This document shows, one piece after another, positions 20,959 through 30,401 of a stretch of 64,000 bases of DNA. How positions within the stretch are numbered: position 1 is the stretch's first letter; every line of letters starts with the position of its first letter. Position numbers and translations under genes: made by a program. This DNA is from Solibacillus daqui (lineage in GTDB: Bacteria; Bacillota; Bacilli; Bacillales_A; Planococcaceae), in the NCBI RefSeq assembly GCF_028747805.1, contig NZ_CP114887.1, positions 2,659,501 to 2,723,500 on the forward strand, given 5' to 3'. The notes under the pieces were generated by a model. That model did not search any database. It saw only the letters and a program-made list of their open reading frames with translations, and was not told where the DNA came from.

Positions 20959-21266
20959 TTAACAGCATTTAGTTTTTTTTACCCGTATGCGTATGTTTCT
21001 AACTTCTTCACCTTTTAAAATAATTATTTTCTGATGGCAAATTCAAAAGTAAAATATTTCATCAATAGAGACAATTATTCGATTCATTGATCATCCTACT
21101 TAAACTATGAATAATGACATAACGGTAGAAACTCAATAAAACGCAACTTGAAATTGATAGTTTATGCTCTAACTAACGCATTGTATTTTTCAACTTAATA
21201 TTATTAAGTTTGAATATTCTAAATGTGGTTATACTAGCGTTTATCGAATTATTATTAAAATTCACT

Positions 21267-21330
21267 GAAAAGATGTATTTTTAATACTTGTTTATGTCTA
21301 TTTTGTTAAAGATGTATTTTTCATATTGCT
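21267..21330 (+). promoter_or_regulatory. Two NsrR-like operators before hmp
   Basis: AAAGATGTATTTTT occurs at 21269 and again at 21308, 39 bases apart. The first continues as an imperfect dyad (GATGTATTTTTAATACTT), resembling the AAGATGTATTT-type half-sites of the nitric-oxide repressor NsrR, which controls hmp in Bacillus. The assignment to NsrR is inferred. Confidence 0.45.
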
Positions 21331-21379
21331 TTAAGAAAATAATAGGCATATATTTATCTCGAAAGGACGTGTTCAGCAC

Positions 21380-22588
21380 ATGTTAGATCAACATACAATC
21401 GACGTTATTAAATCAACAGTACCAGTTTTAGAAGTACACGGTGAAACAATTACAAAAACTTTTTACCATAATTTATTTAGGGATAATCCAACATTACTAA
21501 ACATTTTTAACCATACGAATCAGTCAAAAGGTCGTCAACAAACGGCTTTAGCAAACACAGTCTATGCGGCAGCACAACATATAGACAATCTTGAGCCAAT
21601 CGTACCAGTAGTCGTACAAATTGCACATAAACACGTAAGTTTAGGCGTTTTACCAGAGCATTACCCAATTGTCGGTCAATATTTACTTGGCGCTATTAAG
21701 GAAGTATTAGGAGATGCTGCTACAGACGAAATCATCGATGCATGGGCAAAAGCTTATGGTGTAATCGCTGACATCTTTATTTCAGTCGAAGAGGATCTTT
21801 ATAAAGCAGCGGAGAACAATGGTGGCTGGCGTGCATTTAAGCAATTCAAAATTGCACGTAAAGAACAAGAAAGTGATGATATAATTTCTTTCTACTTAAC
21901 ACCAACAGATGGCTCAAAAGTACCTGCTTATAAGCCAGGGCAATATGTAACGATTCGTGTCACAGTACCTGGCGAGGAATATATGTTAAATCGTCAATAT
22001 ACATTATCTCAGCCAAGTAATTCACAGGAATTCCGCATTTCTGTAAAACGCGAATCCGATAATCTTATTAATGGTAAAGTATCAAACTTTTTACATGACA
22101 CTGAAGAAGGAACAGTCATTGACGTAAGCGCTCCAGCTGGTGTTTTCACATACGAACCAACAAATGCAGCTGTATTATTCATAAGTGGTGGGATTGGTGT
22201 TACACCATTAAATGCAATGTTCCAAACGATAGATAATAAAGATAACGTAACATTTATTCAATGCGCTCGAAACGAAAAGGTGCTTGCTTTCCACGAAGCA
22301 ATCCAAAATAAAATGAACACATTAAATGGACCAACTGGTTTACGCAAGCTATTTAGTGCATTCAAAAAAGATAGCAACTCACACCATCACGTACTATACT
22401 CAGACAACAATGAGTACATTAATGCTAATATTTTGCGTCCAACCTTAACTTCTGATACTCAAGTTTACATGTGTGGACCAACACCATTCATGGAGGCGGC
22501 CATTAACGCTTTACATGAATGCAATATCCCAGATAGCCAAATTCATTATGAATTCTTCGGTCCTGCGATGCAGTTAAATACAAAGTAA
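21380..22588 (+). CDS. hmp: Flavohaemoglobin, nitric oxide dioxygenase
   Basis: 402 residues. A globin domain (1-140) with the proximal histidine in [10 protein letters not shown], an FAD domain with RQYTLS near residue 206, and an NAD domain with [13 protein letters not shown] and YMCGPTPFM. It oxidises NO to nitrate with O2 and NAD(P)H in the cytoplasm. Start after GAAAGGACG. Single-gene unit with its own terminator; the upstream repeats suggest NO-responsive repression. Confidence 0.95.
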   Translation: MLDQHTIDVIKSTVPVLEVHGETITKTFYHNLFRDNPTLLNIFNHTNQSKGRQQTALANTVYAAAQHIDNLEPIVPVVVQIAHKHVSLGVLPEHYPIVGQYLLGAIKEVLGDAATDEIIDAWAKAYGVIADIFISVEEDLYKAAENNGGWRAFKQFKIARKEQESDDIISFYLTPTDGSKVPAYKPGQYVTIRVTVPGEEYMLNRQYTLSQPSNSQEFRISVKRESDNLINGKVSNFLHDTEEGTVIDVSAPAGVFTYEPTNAAVLFISGGIGVTPLNAMFQTIDNKDNVTFIQCARNEKVLAFHEAIQNKMNTLNGPTGLRKLFSAFKKDSNSHHHVLYSDNNEYINANILRPTLTSDTQVYMCGPTPFMEAAINALHECNIPDSQIHYEFFGPAMQLNTK

Positions 22589-22714
22589 CAGTACCAAGAC
22601 TAAGATTAAGTGGCAAATTTAAAGAAATAGACCAATTGTTAAACTTATCATTAAGCTGAAAAATTGGACTGTCCAATAAATTCCTTTTACAACAAAATCT
22701 CTAAAGTTTACTAA

Positions 22715-22752
22715 TGCCGAAACGTTGTATAATCAACGTTTCGGCATTTTTA
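22715..22752 (+). terminator. hmp terminator
   Basis: TGCCGAAACGTTG/CAACGTTTCGGCA stem with a six-base loop, then TTTTTAATTTT. Confidence 0.85.
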
Positions 22753-22753
22753 A

Positions 22754-23046
22754 TTTTGCATAATTCCAGCTTATATTTACATTTTAGAACATTATCATTT
22801 TTATTATTAGACCAAACTTTATGACTTATCTTATACGAATGAAGTGCAATAATTTTCTCTTACCATACGCTAAATGACCATCTTCCAATTCAAAAATCAC
22901 CATTATAAAACGGAGAAAAAAGTTTTCTATACTTTTTAAGGAAGATATTGCCATCACACCTATTTAAAAAAACTTATTAAAGATCAAAATATTAACAAAT
23001 ACCATTTATTTTCGGAATGAAGTACCTCACTGATTGAAGATTCACG
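22754..23046. other. Spacer between hmp and the transpeptidase gene
   Basis: AT-rich; I see no gene, RNA or clear site in it. Confidence 0.5.
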
Positions 23047-23535
23047 TTATGGATGGATAATCACTTGTGTCCCTATTGGAACAATACTTGCTAACTCCTC
23101 AACATCTTTATTATGCATACGAATACAGCCATGTGATACAGCATGACCGATAGAGCTAGGATCATTTGTTCCATGAATACCGTAATGTTCTTTCGATAAA
23201 CTCATCCACATTGTACCAAATGGACCACCTGGATTTGGCTGCTTGTTGACAATAATAAAATTCCCTAATGGTGTTTCAGTAAGCATTTTTCCTACGGCAA
23301 TAGGATATTGCTTTTGGACCACACCATCTTTAAATAAACGTAACCAGCGATTATTTACGGAAATCTCTATTTGAAAAGGTGTCGAGTTTGGAAAACCCGG
23401 TATAATTATTTGCTGTCCAATATAAAGAACATCTGGGTTGATACCAGGATTAGCATGTATGATGGCCGATAAAGGTGTTCTAAAATCTCTCGCGATTTGG
23501 GACAATGTATCCCCAGCTTTTACTGTATAAATCAA
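23047..23535 (-). CDS. LysM L,D-transpeptidase (YkuD-like)
   Basis: About 162 residues: an N-terminal LysM peptidoglycan-binding domain ([16 protein letters not shown]...GQQIIIPG) and a YkuD catalytic domain with [14 protein letters not shown] and the active-site SHGCIRMHN cysteine. It makes or remodels 3-3 cross-links, in Bacillus chiefly in spores. There is no signal peptide, as in YkuD itself. The start is read as TTG at 23535, nine bases after GGAG; an ATG at 23544 abuts that site and is less likely. Confidence 0.9.
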   Translation of the reverse strand: MIYTVKAGDTLSQIARDFRTPLSAIIHANPGINPDVLYIGQQIIIPGFPNSTPFQIEISVNNRWLRLFKDGVVQKQYPIAVGKMLTETPLGNFIIVNKQPNPGGPFGTMWMSLSKEHYGIHGTNDPSSIGHAVSHGCIRMHNKDVEELASIVPIGTQVIIHP

Positions 23536-23732
23536 TCTAATCATCTCCAAAACCAAAAGTTGTTACAGTATCATATGCATTGGTTAAAAATGAATTATCG
23601 ATTTACGATAGTAGTTGAATCAAAAAGCTTGTACACTGGAAAAAGTAATTGATTTAATACATACAAAAATATAATGCATGCCGCTACTATTCGAAGTATG
23701 CTGTAACATCCAAAAGAAAGGCGCACTTATTT

Positions 23733-23957
23733 ATGAAGAGGTTTTATGTAATTTTACTTACCCTTTTACTAGCTGCTTGTATTAACGAAGCAATTTCATC
23801 AAATACTAATTTACCGTTCACGCTTTTAAAGTAGGTAAAGCCGATAGTTTATTAGTATCGCATCAAGAGGAACATGTTTTAATCGATGCAGCTGAAGAAG
23901 ATGACGGAGAAAAAATCGTTGCCTATTTACAATCACAAGGCATTATTTATTTCAGGT
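23733..23957 (+). pseudogene. Remnant of an MBL-fold lipoprotein
   Basis: Begins with AAAGG and a clear lipoprotein signal (MKRFYVILLTLLLAAC), then stops after TLLK. A one-base shift near 23815 restores VHAFKVGKADSLLVSHQEEH..IDAAEEDDGEKIVAYLQSQGI, which matches the start of the metallo-beta-lactamase domain of ComEC-related secreted hydrolases. The reading then ends against the 3' end of the MerR gene, so most of the catalytic domain (HxHxDH) is missing. Frameshifted and truncated. Confidence 0.7.
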
Positions 23958-24759
23958 GGACCCGAATTTTTGTAATGTAATGCTCCTCGCTATTTTTTAC
24001 GACTCCATCATAAATATATTCTTCCATTACATAGTCCCCTATGTCATAATTTTGGCGTTGTATTTCTGAAAATAGACGCTCATAAGTTCGGTAGATACTC
24101 TCTTCTTTTCCCAAATGATAGCCAATTGCATACATTCCGGGTGCTGAATTAAAGTACGTCTGATTCTTTTTTTGTTTTAGCTGCTCCATATACAGGTAAC
24201 TATAATTTGTATACTCGCCCTCTAGTACTTGTTCGCGCAAAGTCATCCCCCCGATTTGAAACCCTGTATCTAGACCTATCGCGTTTAGTTCATTAATAAA
24301 TTGAGTGACTACCTTTGCAAATTCTTCATCTGTTATATCTTTTATATTTTGACTCAGGTATAAAAGATTTCCAGGTAAATATTGAATGCTAATTTGATGG
24401 AAATCAATATCTTCAGCTTCCTCCAACAAACTAATTTTCACATCCATCATCTTTTCTAAATTTTCTAATTCTCTCTTTTTCATGCGCACTTTTTCTTTTT
24501 GTTTCATCATTAAAGAATAAAATAATTCAGGTGACTTTTTTTCCATATAGCTTTGAATTTCCTCTAAAGACATTCCAAGTTCTTTTAATAAATGAATGAC
24601 ATTGAATAATTCAAGTTGCCGAAAAGAATAATAACGGTAGCCTTTTTCATTTCTGTAAGTAGGTGTTAGCAAGCCAATTTGATCATAATAGATTACTGTT
24701 TGCTTATTAATCTTACATAGTTTTGCGAACTCTCCTGTTGTTAATAATTTTTCAGACAT
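23947..24759 (-). CDS. MerR-family activator, BltR/BmrR-like
   Basis: 270 residues: a MerR winged helix (LLTTGEFAKLCKINKQTVIYYD, YRNEKGYRYYS), a coiled-coil dimer helix (about 80-130) and a C-terminal effector-binding domain of the GyrI/BmrR type. The length and the divergent acetyltransferase resemble B. subtilis BltR, which controls blt-bltD. The start at 24759 has AGGAG; an upstream M at 24789 would run through the operator. The efflux gene blt is not here. Confidence 0.8.
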   Translation of the reverse strand: MSEKLLTTGEFAKLCKINKQTVIYYDQIGLLTPTYRNEKGYRYYSFRQLELFNVIHLLKELGMSLEEIQSYMEKKSPELFYSLMMKQKEKVRMKKRELENLEKMMDVKISLLEEAEDIDFHQISIQYLPGNLLYLSQNIKDITDEEFAKVVTQFINELNAIGLDTGFQIGGMTLREQVLEGEYTNYSYLYMEQLKQKKNQTYFNSAPGMYAIGYHLGKEESIYRTYERLFSEIQRQNYDIGDYVMEEYIYDGVVKNSEEHYITKIRVHLK

Positions 24760-24774
24760 TTGAGATCTCCTTTC

Positions 24775-24805
24775 TTGACTATATAGCAACTATATACCTT
24801 ACGTT
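24775..24805 (+). promoter_or_regulatory. MerR-type promoter with 19-bp spacer
   Basis: TTGACT and TACGTT are separated by 19 bases, and the spacer is a dyad centred on CTATATAG-CAA-CTATATA. Over-long spacers filled by a dyad are the hallmark of MerR-activated promoters. The sequence closely resembles the blt promoter of B. subtilis as I remember it. It would drive the acetyltransferase and oxidase genes. Confidence 0.7.
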
Positions 24806-24839
24806 GTATATACACAAAAGAAAGAAAGGTTTTGACATT

Positions 24840-25283
24840 TTGTTTACTGGGATTCGAGCAATAACTGACTCAAACATAAAAGAGGTTTTAGATTTAAAAA
24901 TTTCAGAGCAACAGCATGGATTTATCGAGCCTGTCAGCCATTGTTTAGCAGATGCTGAAAAGGACACGCGTTATATTCCGTTAGCTTTATATGAAAAGGG
25001 AGAAATTATTGGATTTTCAATGTATGGAAAATTCGATGAACAAATATGGCTCGACCGCTATTTAATAGATGAGCGTTTTCAAGGAAAGGGTCTTGGAAGC
25101 TACTTTCTCCGCGCACTTGTCGAATATTTACTGGAACGCTACCCAAAGCAAGTTATTTATTTAAGCGTATTTGAGCAAAATAAAGTGGCGATCCAGCTGT
25201 ATCAAAAATTTGGTTTCTCCTTTACTGAGGAGTTAGATGAAAACGGAGAAAAAATAATGATTTATCCAAGCGGAGGATTGTAA
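24840..25283 (+). CDS. BltD-like spermine/spermidine acetyltransferase
   Basis: 147-residue GNAT enzyme. The acetyl-CoA loop is RFQGKGLGSYFLRAL (Q/R-x-x-G-x-G), followed by IYLSVFEQNKVAIQLYQKFGF. WLDRYLIDERFQGKGLG and the FTEELDENGEKIM end closely match B. subtilis BltD (spermine/spermidine acetyltransferase), recalled rather than aligned. The start is TTG at 24840 after AAAGG; longer frames run into the promoter. It is followed after one base by a flavin amine oxidase gene. Confidence 0.8.
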   Translation: MFTGIRAITDSNIKEVLDLKISEQQHGFIEPVSHCLADAEKDTRYIPLALYEKGEIIGFSMYGKFDEQIWLDRYLIDERFQGKGLGSYFLRALVEYLLERYPKQVIYLSVFEQNKVAIQLYQKFGFSFTEELDENGEKIMIYPSGGL

Positions 25284-25284
25284 G

Positions 25285-26523
25285 ATGCTCAAACAAGTAA
25301 TTATTATCGGTGCTGGTTTAGCAGGCTTAAGTGCTGCTAAGAAATTGAAAGAACAAAATATTCCATTTGTATTATTAGAGGCAGCTGAACGCGTTGGGGG
25401 GAAAATCGATTCCATCACATATGATAATGGAATTTATTTCGAGTTAGGTCCTCAATTTTTTAATAATGATATGCATGCCTTCAACCAGTTATTAAGCGTA
25501 GCTAATATTCCCGTTGTGGAAACAGCACTAGACAGCAATTCAATAGAAGTGGACGATTATCGTAGACTGGACGTAACTCCGATTATCCAAAAACTCCACA
25601 CTATTGAAAAAACCAGTTTATCTGAGGATATTCCCTTACAAACTTTATATGAAAAGGTTATAACGAATGAACAGGACCGTCGTATTATTGAAAGTTATTT
25701 TTGTGAAATTTTAAATATCCACCCTTCACAAGCAAGTGCAATTGCGTCACTCGAAAGTAGTAACCGTTATTTATCTGAGCAAAATGATTTACTACTTCAA
25801 GGGGCAAAGCCATTTAAAGAGCTAACTCAATATCTCGCTTCCCTATTTCAAGAGGAGCTTTTCACGAATCATCTCGTTAATGCTATTCACAAGGTGAATG
25901 ATTATTATGAAGTTCATACGACAAAGCAAGTATTTTATGCGCAAGCAGTTATTATTGCGGTACCCCCAACGATTGCTTGTCAAATTCAATTTAGCGAATC
26001 ATTGAAAACACACTTTATGCCAGCTCTTCAAAGCTATGTGGATGGTGCAATTATTAAAATAACATGGCTTTATCCTCAAAAGTTTTGGCAGGATAAACAG
26101 CCACTTAATGGGGTTATTTATACTAGTGTCCCTGGTGTCTCAGTGGTGGATTCATCAAAAAAACAGGAGGATGCGCGGTTAACAATGTTCATCGGAGCAG
26201 AGGCCGCACATGAATTCGCTACCCTCAATACACAGACTCGCCTACAACAAGCGACTGCATTACTAAAGCAATATTTTGGAGAAATCGCGCATAGCTACAC
26301 TAACGTTCAGGAAAGTATTTGGGTGAATCACCCTTATTGTGGTGGCGGATATAGTGCAAAAGTAAAATTTGATGGACTTATTGATGCGCCTAAAATTTTG
26401 AGGACACCGCATGAAAATATTGTTTTTGCTAGTAGCGAAGTAGCGCTTAAATTCCCCAACTTTATGGAAGGTGCTATTCAAGCAGGATACAATGCTGTGG
26501 ACAAGTTAAAATTTAAAAAATAA
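25285..26523 (+). CDS. Flavin amine oxidase (polyamine/protoporphyrinogen oxidase family)
   Basis: 412 residues. N-terminal FAD dinucleotide fold VIIIGAGLAGLSAAKKL, then LLEAAERVGGKI, a substrate domain, and the C-terminal flavin segment NIVFASSEVALKFPNFMEGAIQAGYNAV. The family covers monoamine, polyamine and protoporphyrinogen oxidases. It lies one base after the acetyltransferase with GGAGG across the junction, so it is translationally coupled. An acetylpolyamine oxidase role is therefore plausible but inferred. No signal peptide. Confidence 0.8.
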   Translation: MLKQVIIIGAGLAGLSAAKKLKEQNIPFVLLEAAERVGGKIDSITYDNGIYFELGPQFFNNDMHAFNQLLSVANIPVVETALDSNSIEVDDYRRLDVTPIIQKLHTIEKTSLSEDIPLQTLYEKVITNEQDRRIIESYFCEILNIHPSQASAIASLESSNRYLSEQNDLLLQGAKPFKELTQYLASLFQEELFTNHLVNAIHKVNDYYEVHTTKQVFYAQAVIIAVPPTIACQIQFSESLKTHFMPALQSYVDGAIIKITWLYPQKFWQDKQPLNGVIYTSVPGVSVVDSSKKQEDARLTMFIGAEAAHEFATLNTQTRLQQATALLKQYFGEIAHSYTNVQESIWVNHPYCGGGYSAKVKFDGLIDAPKILRTPHENIVFASSEVALKFPNFMEGAIQAGYNAVDKLKFKK

Positions 26524-26533
26524 GTTAATTGCT

Positions 26534-26912
26534 TTATAAAAAATACCTGCAGTTAGTACACTCTTCTTCAAATGTCCTAACTACAGGTACCATATTAGTT
26601 TTAGGTGGTCCCTTTAATAAATCTCTCTTACTTATGAAACGGTTCACCGTAATGCCTCTAAGTGCAATTTTTTTTATTACTAACCCCTTTAACTTTTTTG
26701 GTTTCAAACAACATTCCACTTAAATTAAATTGCAAAGCAAATGCTTTGCATTCAATAACAAACGCCACTCCATTAATCACCAGTAATATACCAATTTCGC
26801 CAAGTAGTTCAAATTCTTTAAAAAATGTTTCGTGAACTCCCCTTTTTAAAAATTGATAAGATAAATTTTTATCCAATAAATTACTTACATCTACATCAAA
26901 CTCAAGGTGCAT
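26534..26912 (-). pseudogene. Possible frameshifted gene
   Basis: On the minus strand a frame from ATG 26912 (MHLEFDVDVSNLLDKNLSYQ...) stops just after a run of eight A at 26668-26675. A single-base slip there joins it to a second frame ending EEECTNCRYFL at 26534. A ~123-residue protein of unknown family would result. There is no good ribosome site, so this may be chance. The rest of 26913-27088 shows only the promoter region of the oxidase gene. Confidence 0.3.
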
Positions 26913-27088
26913 AATCAGGAAGTATGACCGGATTTCGAATTTCGTACTTGATTATGACTAAAGACATAAAAGTTATAGAATAATTACCCTGTAAAAAAAT
27001 ACATATCGACAATAGTTGTCCTTTAGAATGAATTTTAGTGTCATGACATACTTTTTCTTGAAGGAAACTTTTTTAGGGGTGGTTAAAA

Positions 27089-28102
27089 ATGAGTGAGGAA
27101 AGCAATCTGTCAAGACGTGACGTCTTAAAGTTGGGAACTGCTGGTGCTTTGGGTTTGGCGGGAAGTTATTTTTTAAATAATCTAGCTCCTTTTAGTACTT
27201 CCGTTAAAGCACAATCGCATAGACCAAATCACAGTAAGATGAATCATAATCAAATGGTTGGGAATATGACAAAAACTTCAGGTTATAAAATGGCTGAAAA
27301 ATTACTAACTACATTTGATTATGGAAAAGTAAGTAAGTTACCTACTGGGCAAACGCTTCGTGAATATGAAATTGTGGCTATAGATAAAGAGATTGAAATT
27401 GCAGAAGGAATTAAATTTCCAGGTTGGACTTATAACGGAACCATTCCAGGACCTACATTTCGTTGTACTGAGGGGGACTTACTTCGTTTTCATTTTATAA
27501 ATCAAGGAAGCCATCCTCACTCTGTTCATTTTCATGGTATTCATCCACCAGAAATGGATGGTCTTGTACCGATTTCACCTGGCCAAAAATTTACTTATGA
27601 GTTTGAAGCTAAGCCGTATGGAATGCAGATATATCATTGTCATATATTACCACTTGCTCGCCACATTCATAAGGGATTGTATGGAAACTTTATTATTGAT
27701 CCAAAAACACCAAGGGAACCAGCGTTAGAATTAAATATGGTGATGAATGGGTTTGACTTGGATTTAGATGGCGAAAACGATTTTTATACGGTTAATGGAT
27801 ATGCATTCGCATTCATGAATTATCCTATTAAAGTTAAAAAAGACCAATTAGTCCGTATTTATCTAAGTAATTTAACGGAATTTGATTTGTTGAACTCTTT
27901 CCATCTTCACGCCAACTATTTTACGTATTATCCTACAGGAAGAAATGATAATCCTTCTCAATTTACTGATACGATAATGCAATGTCAGGGAGAGCGTGGA
28001 ATCCTTGAAATGAGATTCCCTTATAAGGGAAAATACATGTTCCACGCCCATGTTAGTGAATTTGCTGAATTGGGATGGATGGGGTTTTTTGAAGCAGAGT
28101 AA
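27089..28102 (+). CDS. Tat-exported multicopper oxidase
   Basis: 337 residues with a twin-arginine signal (SRRDVLKLGTAGALGLAG). Cupredoxin domains carry four copper motifs: HPHSVHFHGIHPP, YHCHILPLARHIHKG, FHLHANYF and MFHAHVSEFAELGWMG. The short length suits a two-domain laccase-like oxidase, possibly acting on metals such as Mn, Cu or Fe, outside the membrane. Start after AGGGGTGG. It is followed by a ZIP-type transporter and by tatA and tatC, so export machinery and substrate are clustered. Confidence 0.88.
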   Translation: MSEESNLSRRDVLKLGTAGALGLAGSYFLNNLAPFSTSVKAQSHRPNHSKMNHNQMVGNMTKTSGYKMAEKLLTTFDYGKVSKLPTGQTLREYEIVAIDKEIEIAEGIKFPGWTYNGTIPGPTFRCTEGDLLRFHFINQGSHPHSVHFHGIHPPEMDGLVPISPGQKFTYEFEAKPYGMQIYHCHILPLARHIHKGLYGNFIIDPKTPREPALELNMVMNGFDLDLDGENDFYTVNGYAFAFMNYPIKVKKDQLVRIYLSNLTEFDLLNSFHLHANYFTYYPTGRNDNPSQFTDTIMQCQGERGILEMRFPYKGKYMFHAHVSEFAELGWMGFFEAE

Positions 28103-28118
28103 AGGAGGGTTTGACAAA

Positions 28119-29288
28119 GTGAATTTAAAGTGGATAATTTCGGGTTTGATTCCCTTGGTATTACTTATAGGAGTATTAGCTTTGGTTTTGATAAACGGAG
28201 CAGGAATAGAAAAAGATCCTGCTGCTCCTGTTGAAGTTTTAAATATTGAACGGATAAAAGTAACATATGAAGGTTTTGAACTTTCAGTAAGTAATACTGG
28301 TCCTGAAACACTGACAATTTCACAGGTAATTGTAGATGATTCTGTTTGGAATTTCAGTGTATCACCTGACCCTACGCTCAATCGCTTTGAAGATGGGAAA
28401 ATCACCATTTCCTATCCATGGGTAATGGGTGATCCTCATGCTATTAAAATTATCACTGAAAATGGCATTATTACAGAAGGAGAAATTGCTGCAGCAACTC
28501 TTACTCCTGAAGCTAGCTGGAGTAACTTTTTAAACTATGGGTTTATCGGTTTTTATGTCGGGATTGTCCCTATTACTCTAGGATTATTATGGTATCCATT
28601 TATGAAACGTTTTAAGCGAAAATGGATAAATGCTATTCTTGCACTTACTGTTGGACTCTTATTATTCCTATTTGTTGGAACACTTGCGGACGGATTTGAG
28701 ATTGGTGCTGAAGCTCCTTCTGTCTATCAAGGTAATATGCTAGTTATTATCGGAGCTGCTCTTACGTTTTTACTTTTAATTGGATTTGACCAGTATCAGC
28801 AAAAAAAACAGGAAGCAAAAGGATATTCACCATTTAAAATAGCATTTCTAATGGCTACAGGAATTGGCCTTCATAACTTTGGAGAAGGATTAGCGATAGG
28901 TTCTTCCTTTGCCCTTGGGGAAGCTGCATTAGGAACATTTTTAATCATTGGTTTTACCCTACACAATATTACAGAAGGTATTGGAATAGCTGCACCGCTA
29001 TTAAAAACTAAGCCTAGTATAAAGCATTTCTTAATTCTAGGAACGCTTGCTGGTGCACCTGCCATTCTTGGAACTTGGTTCGGTGGATTCATCTTCTCTC
29101 CAATCTGGGGTGCTTTATTCTTAGGAATTGGAGCAGGTGCTATTTTACAAGTAATCTATGTCATAACAAAAATGCTCGTTGAAGATCATCGAGCATATAA
29201 GGAACCATCCGTTTCATGGTTAAATCTTTCTGGATTCACAATTGGAATGTTAATCATGTACTTTACTGCATTTTTCGTAAAATTCTAA
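28119..29288 (+). CDS. ZIP-family metal transporter with extracytoplasmic domain
   Basis: 389 residues. One N-terminal membrane helix, a ~120-residue beta-rich domain facing outward, then seven or eight helices with the ZIP metal-path motifs HNFGEGLAIG and TLHNITEGIGIA. ZIP proteins bring divalent metals into the cytoplasm. The extra domain is unusual for ZIPs and may receive metal from, or dock, the oxidase encoded 16 bases upstream. The start is GTG at 28119 with AAAGGAGGG. Confidence 0.82.
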   Translation: MNLKWIISGLIPLVLLIGVLALVLINGAGIEKDPAAPVEVLNIERIKVTYEGFELSVSNTGPETLTISQVIVDDSVWNFSVSPDPTLNRFEDGKITISYPWVMGDPHAIKIITENGIITEGEIAAATLTPEASWSNFLNYGFIGFYVGIVPITLGLLWYPFMKRFKRKWINAILALTVGLLLFLFVGTLADGFEIGAEAPSVYQGNMLVIIGAALTFLLLIGFDQYQQKKQEAKGYSPFKIAFLMATGIGLHNFGEGLAIGSSFALGEAALGTFLIIGFTLHNITEGIGIAAPLLKTKPSIKHFLILGTLAGAPAILGTWFGGFIFSPIWGALFLGIGAGAILQVIYVITKMLVEDHRAYKEPSVSWLNLSGFTIGMLIMYFTAFFVKF

Positions 29289-29386
29289 GACCACAGATAT
29301 TAATATATCTTGTTATGAAACTTTTCTAGAAATGATTATAAGCGTCTAAAAAGAATTGAAAGATTTAACGATTAGGAGGAACAATA

Positions 29387-29581
29387 ATGTTTCAAAATAT
29401 CGGAATACCAGGATTGATACTCATTTTAATGATTGCCCTTATTATTTTCGGGCCTTCTAAGTTGCCTGAAATTGGAAGGGCGTTTGGCTCAACATTAAGA
29501 GAGTTTAAAAAATCTACTAAAGATCTTATAGATGACTCAAATGTAGATACATTGGATAAGAAAGAAAAACTAGACAAATAA
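29387..29581 (+). CDS. tatA: Twin-arginine translocase TatA
   Basis: 64 residues: one membrane helix ([16 protein letters not shown]), the hinge [22 protein letters not shown] forming the amphipathic helix, and a charged tail. Forms the protein-conducting oligomer. Start after AGGAGG. It lies 98 bases after the ZIP gene and before tatC. Confidence 0.95.
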   Translation: MFQNIGIPGLILILMIALIIFGPSKLPEIGRAFGSTLREFKKSTKDLIDDSNVDTLDKKEKLDK

Positions 29582-29591
29582 ATTAAGAGGG

Positions 29592-29628
29592 GATGTAAGT
29601 TCTTTCTTACATCTTCTTCTTTTTCTTT
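29592..29628 (+). terminator. Hairpin between tatA and tatC
   Basis: GATGTAAG/CTTACATC perfect stem, six-base loop, then a T/C-rich tract (TTCTTCTTTTTCTTT). It looks like a partial terminator that would leave more tatA than tatC message. Confidence 0.6.
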
Positions 29629-29642
29629 ATGGAGTGGTTAAA

Positions 29643-30368
29643 TTGGAAGATCAAAATAAGGACTTAGTTAAGCATCTAGAGGAATTACGTAAACGTATTA
29701 TCATTACTTTAGTTATCTTTTTACTGTTTTTAGTACTCGCTTTTATATACGTTCAAGATATTTATCTTGTGATTGTTCAAGAATTGCCATTTAAATTAGC
29801 TCTGTTAGGACCGAGTGATATCTTATTCGTTTATTTAATGATTGCTAGTATTGTTGCCATCACAGCTACTATACCTGTTGCAGCATACCAAGCTTGGCTG
29901 TATGTACGTCCAGCATTAACACCAAAAGAGCGCAAAGTAACAATCGCCTATATTCCAGCAATATTTATTTTGTTCCTATTAGGAATTAGTTTTGGTTATT
30001 TTATTCTAGTTCCACTTGTACTAAATTTTTTAATGTCACTGTCAAATGACATGTTTACTACTTTCTTTACAACAGAGAAATATTTTCGATTTTTGTTTCA
30101 TATGACATTACCTTTTGGATTTTTGTTTGAGCTTCCTCTTGTTATTATGTTTTTAACAAGTATAGGAATTATCAATCCGAACAGTTTACGAAAGAATAGA
30201 AAATATGCATATTTTTTGTTAATTGTGGTTTCAATTTTAATAACGCCACCAGATTTTCTATCAGATATCCTTGTAATAATACCTTTACTACTTTTATACG
30301 AAAGTAGTATAAGCTTATCTAAATTTATATATAAACGGCAAAATAAAGAAGTGAGTAATGAAATATAA
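29643..30368 (+). CDS. tatC: Twin-arginine translocase TatC
   Basis: 241 residues, six membrane helices. The N-terminal DLVKHLEELRKRI, the first-loop LTPKERK and the helix with FGFLFELPLV are the conserved TatC segments; TatC receives the RR signal. The start is read as TTG at 29643, eight bases after GGAG; a GTG at 29634 overlaps that site. This is probably a second, specialised Tat pair of the TatAd-Cd or TatAy-Cy kind, dedicated to the oxidase. Confidence 0.94.
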   Translation: MEDQNKDLVKHLEELRKRIIITLVIFLLFLVLAFIYVQDIYLVIVQELPFKLALLGPSDILFVYLMIASIVAITATIPVAAYQAWLYVRPALTPKERKVTIAYIPAIFILFLLGISFGYFILVPLVLNFLMSLSNDMFTTFFTTEKYFRFLFHMTLPFGFLFELPLVIMFLTSIGIINPNSLRKNRKYAYFLLIVVSILITPPDFLSDILVIIPLLLLYESSISLSKFIYKRQNKEVSNEI

Positions 30369-30401
30369 AAAAGGATCTTTAAACATTGAAAGATCCTTTT
30401 T
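30369..30401 (+). terminator. Terminator of the oxidase-ZIP-tat cluster
   Basis: AAAAAGGATCTTT/AAAGATCCTTTTT hairpin immediately after the tatC stop; symmetrical, so it may work in both directions. Confidence 0.85.

Noticed and set aside
22589..23046. Small RNA or riboswitch between hmp and the transpeptidase gene
   Set aside because: Apart from the hmp terminator I found no stable structure or known aptamer pattern.
26529..26723. Plus-strand 64-residue frame after the amine oxidase
   Set aside because: No ribosome site, and it mirrors the minus-strand frames in the same place; the minus strand reads more like protein.
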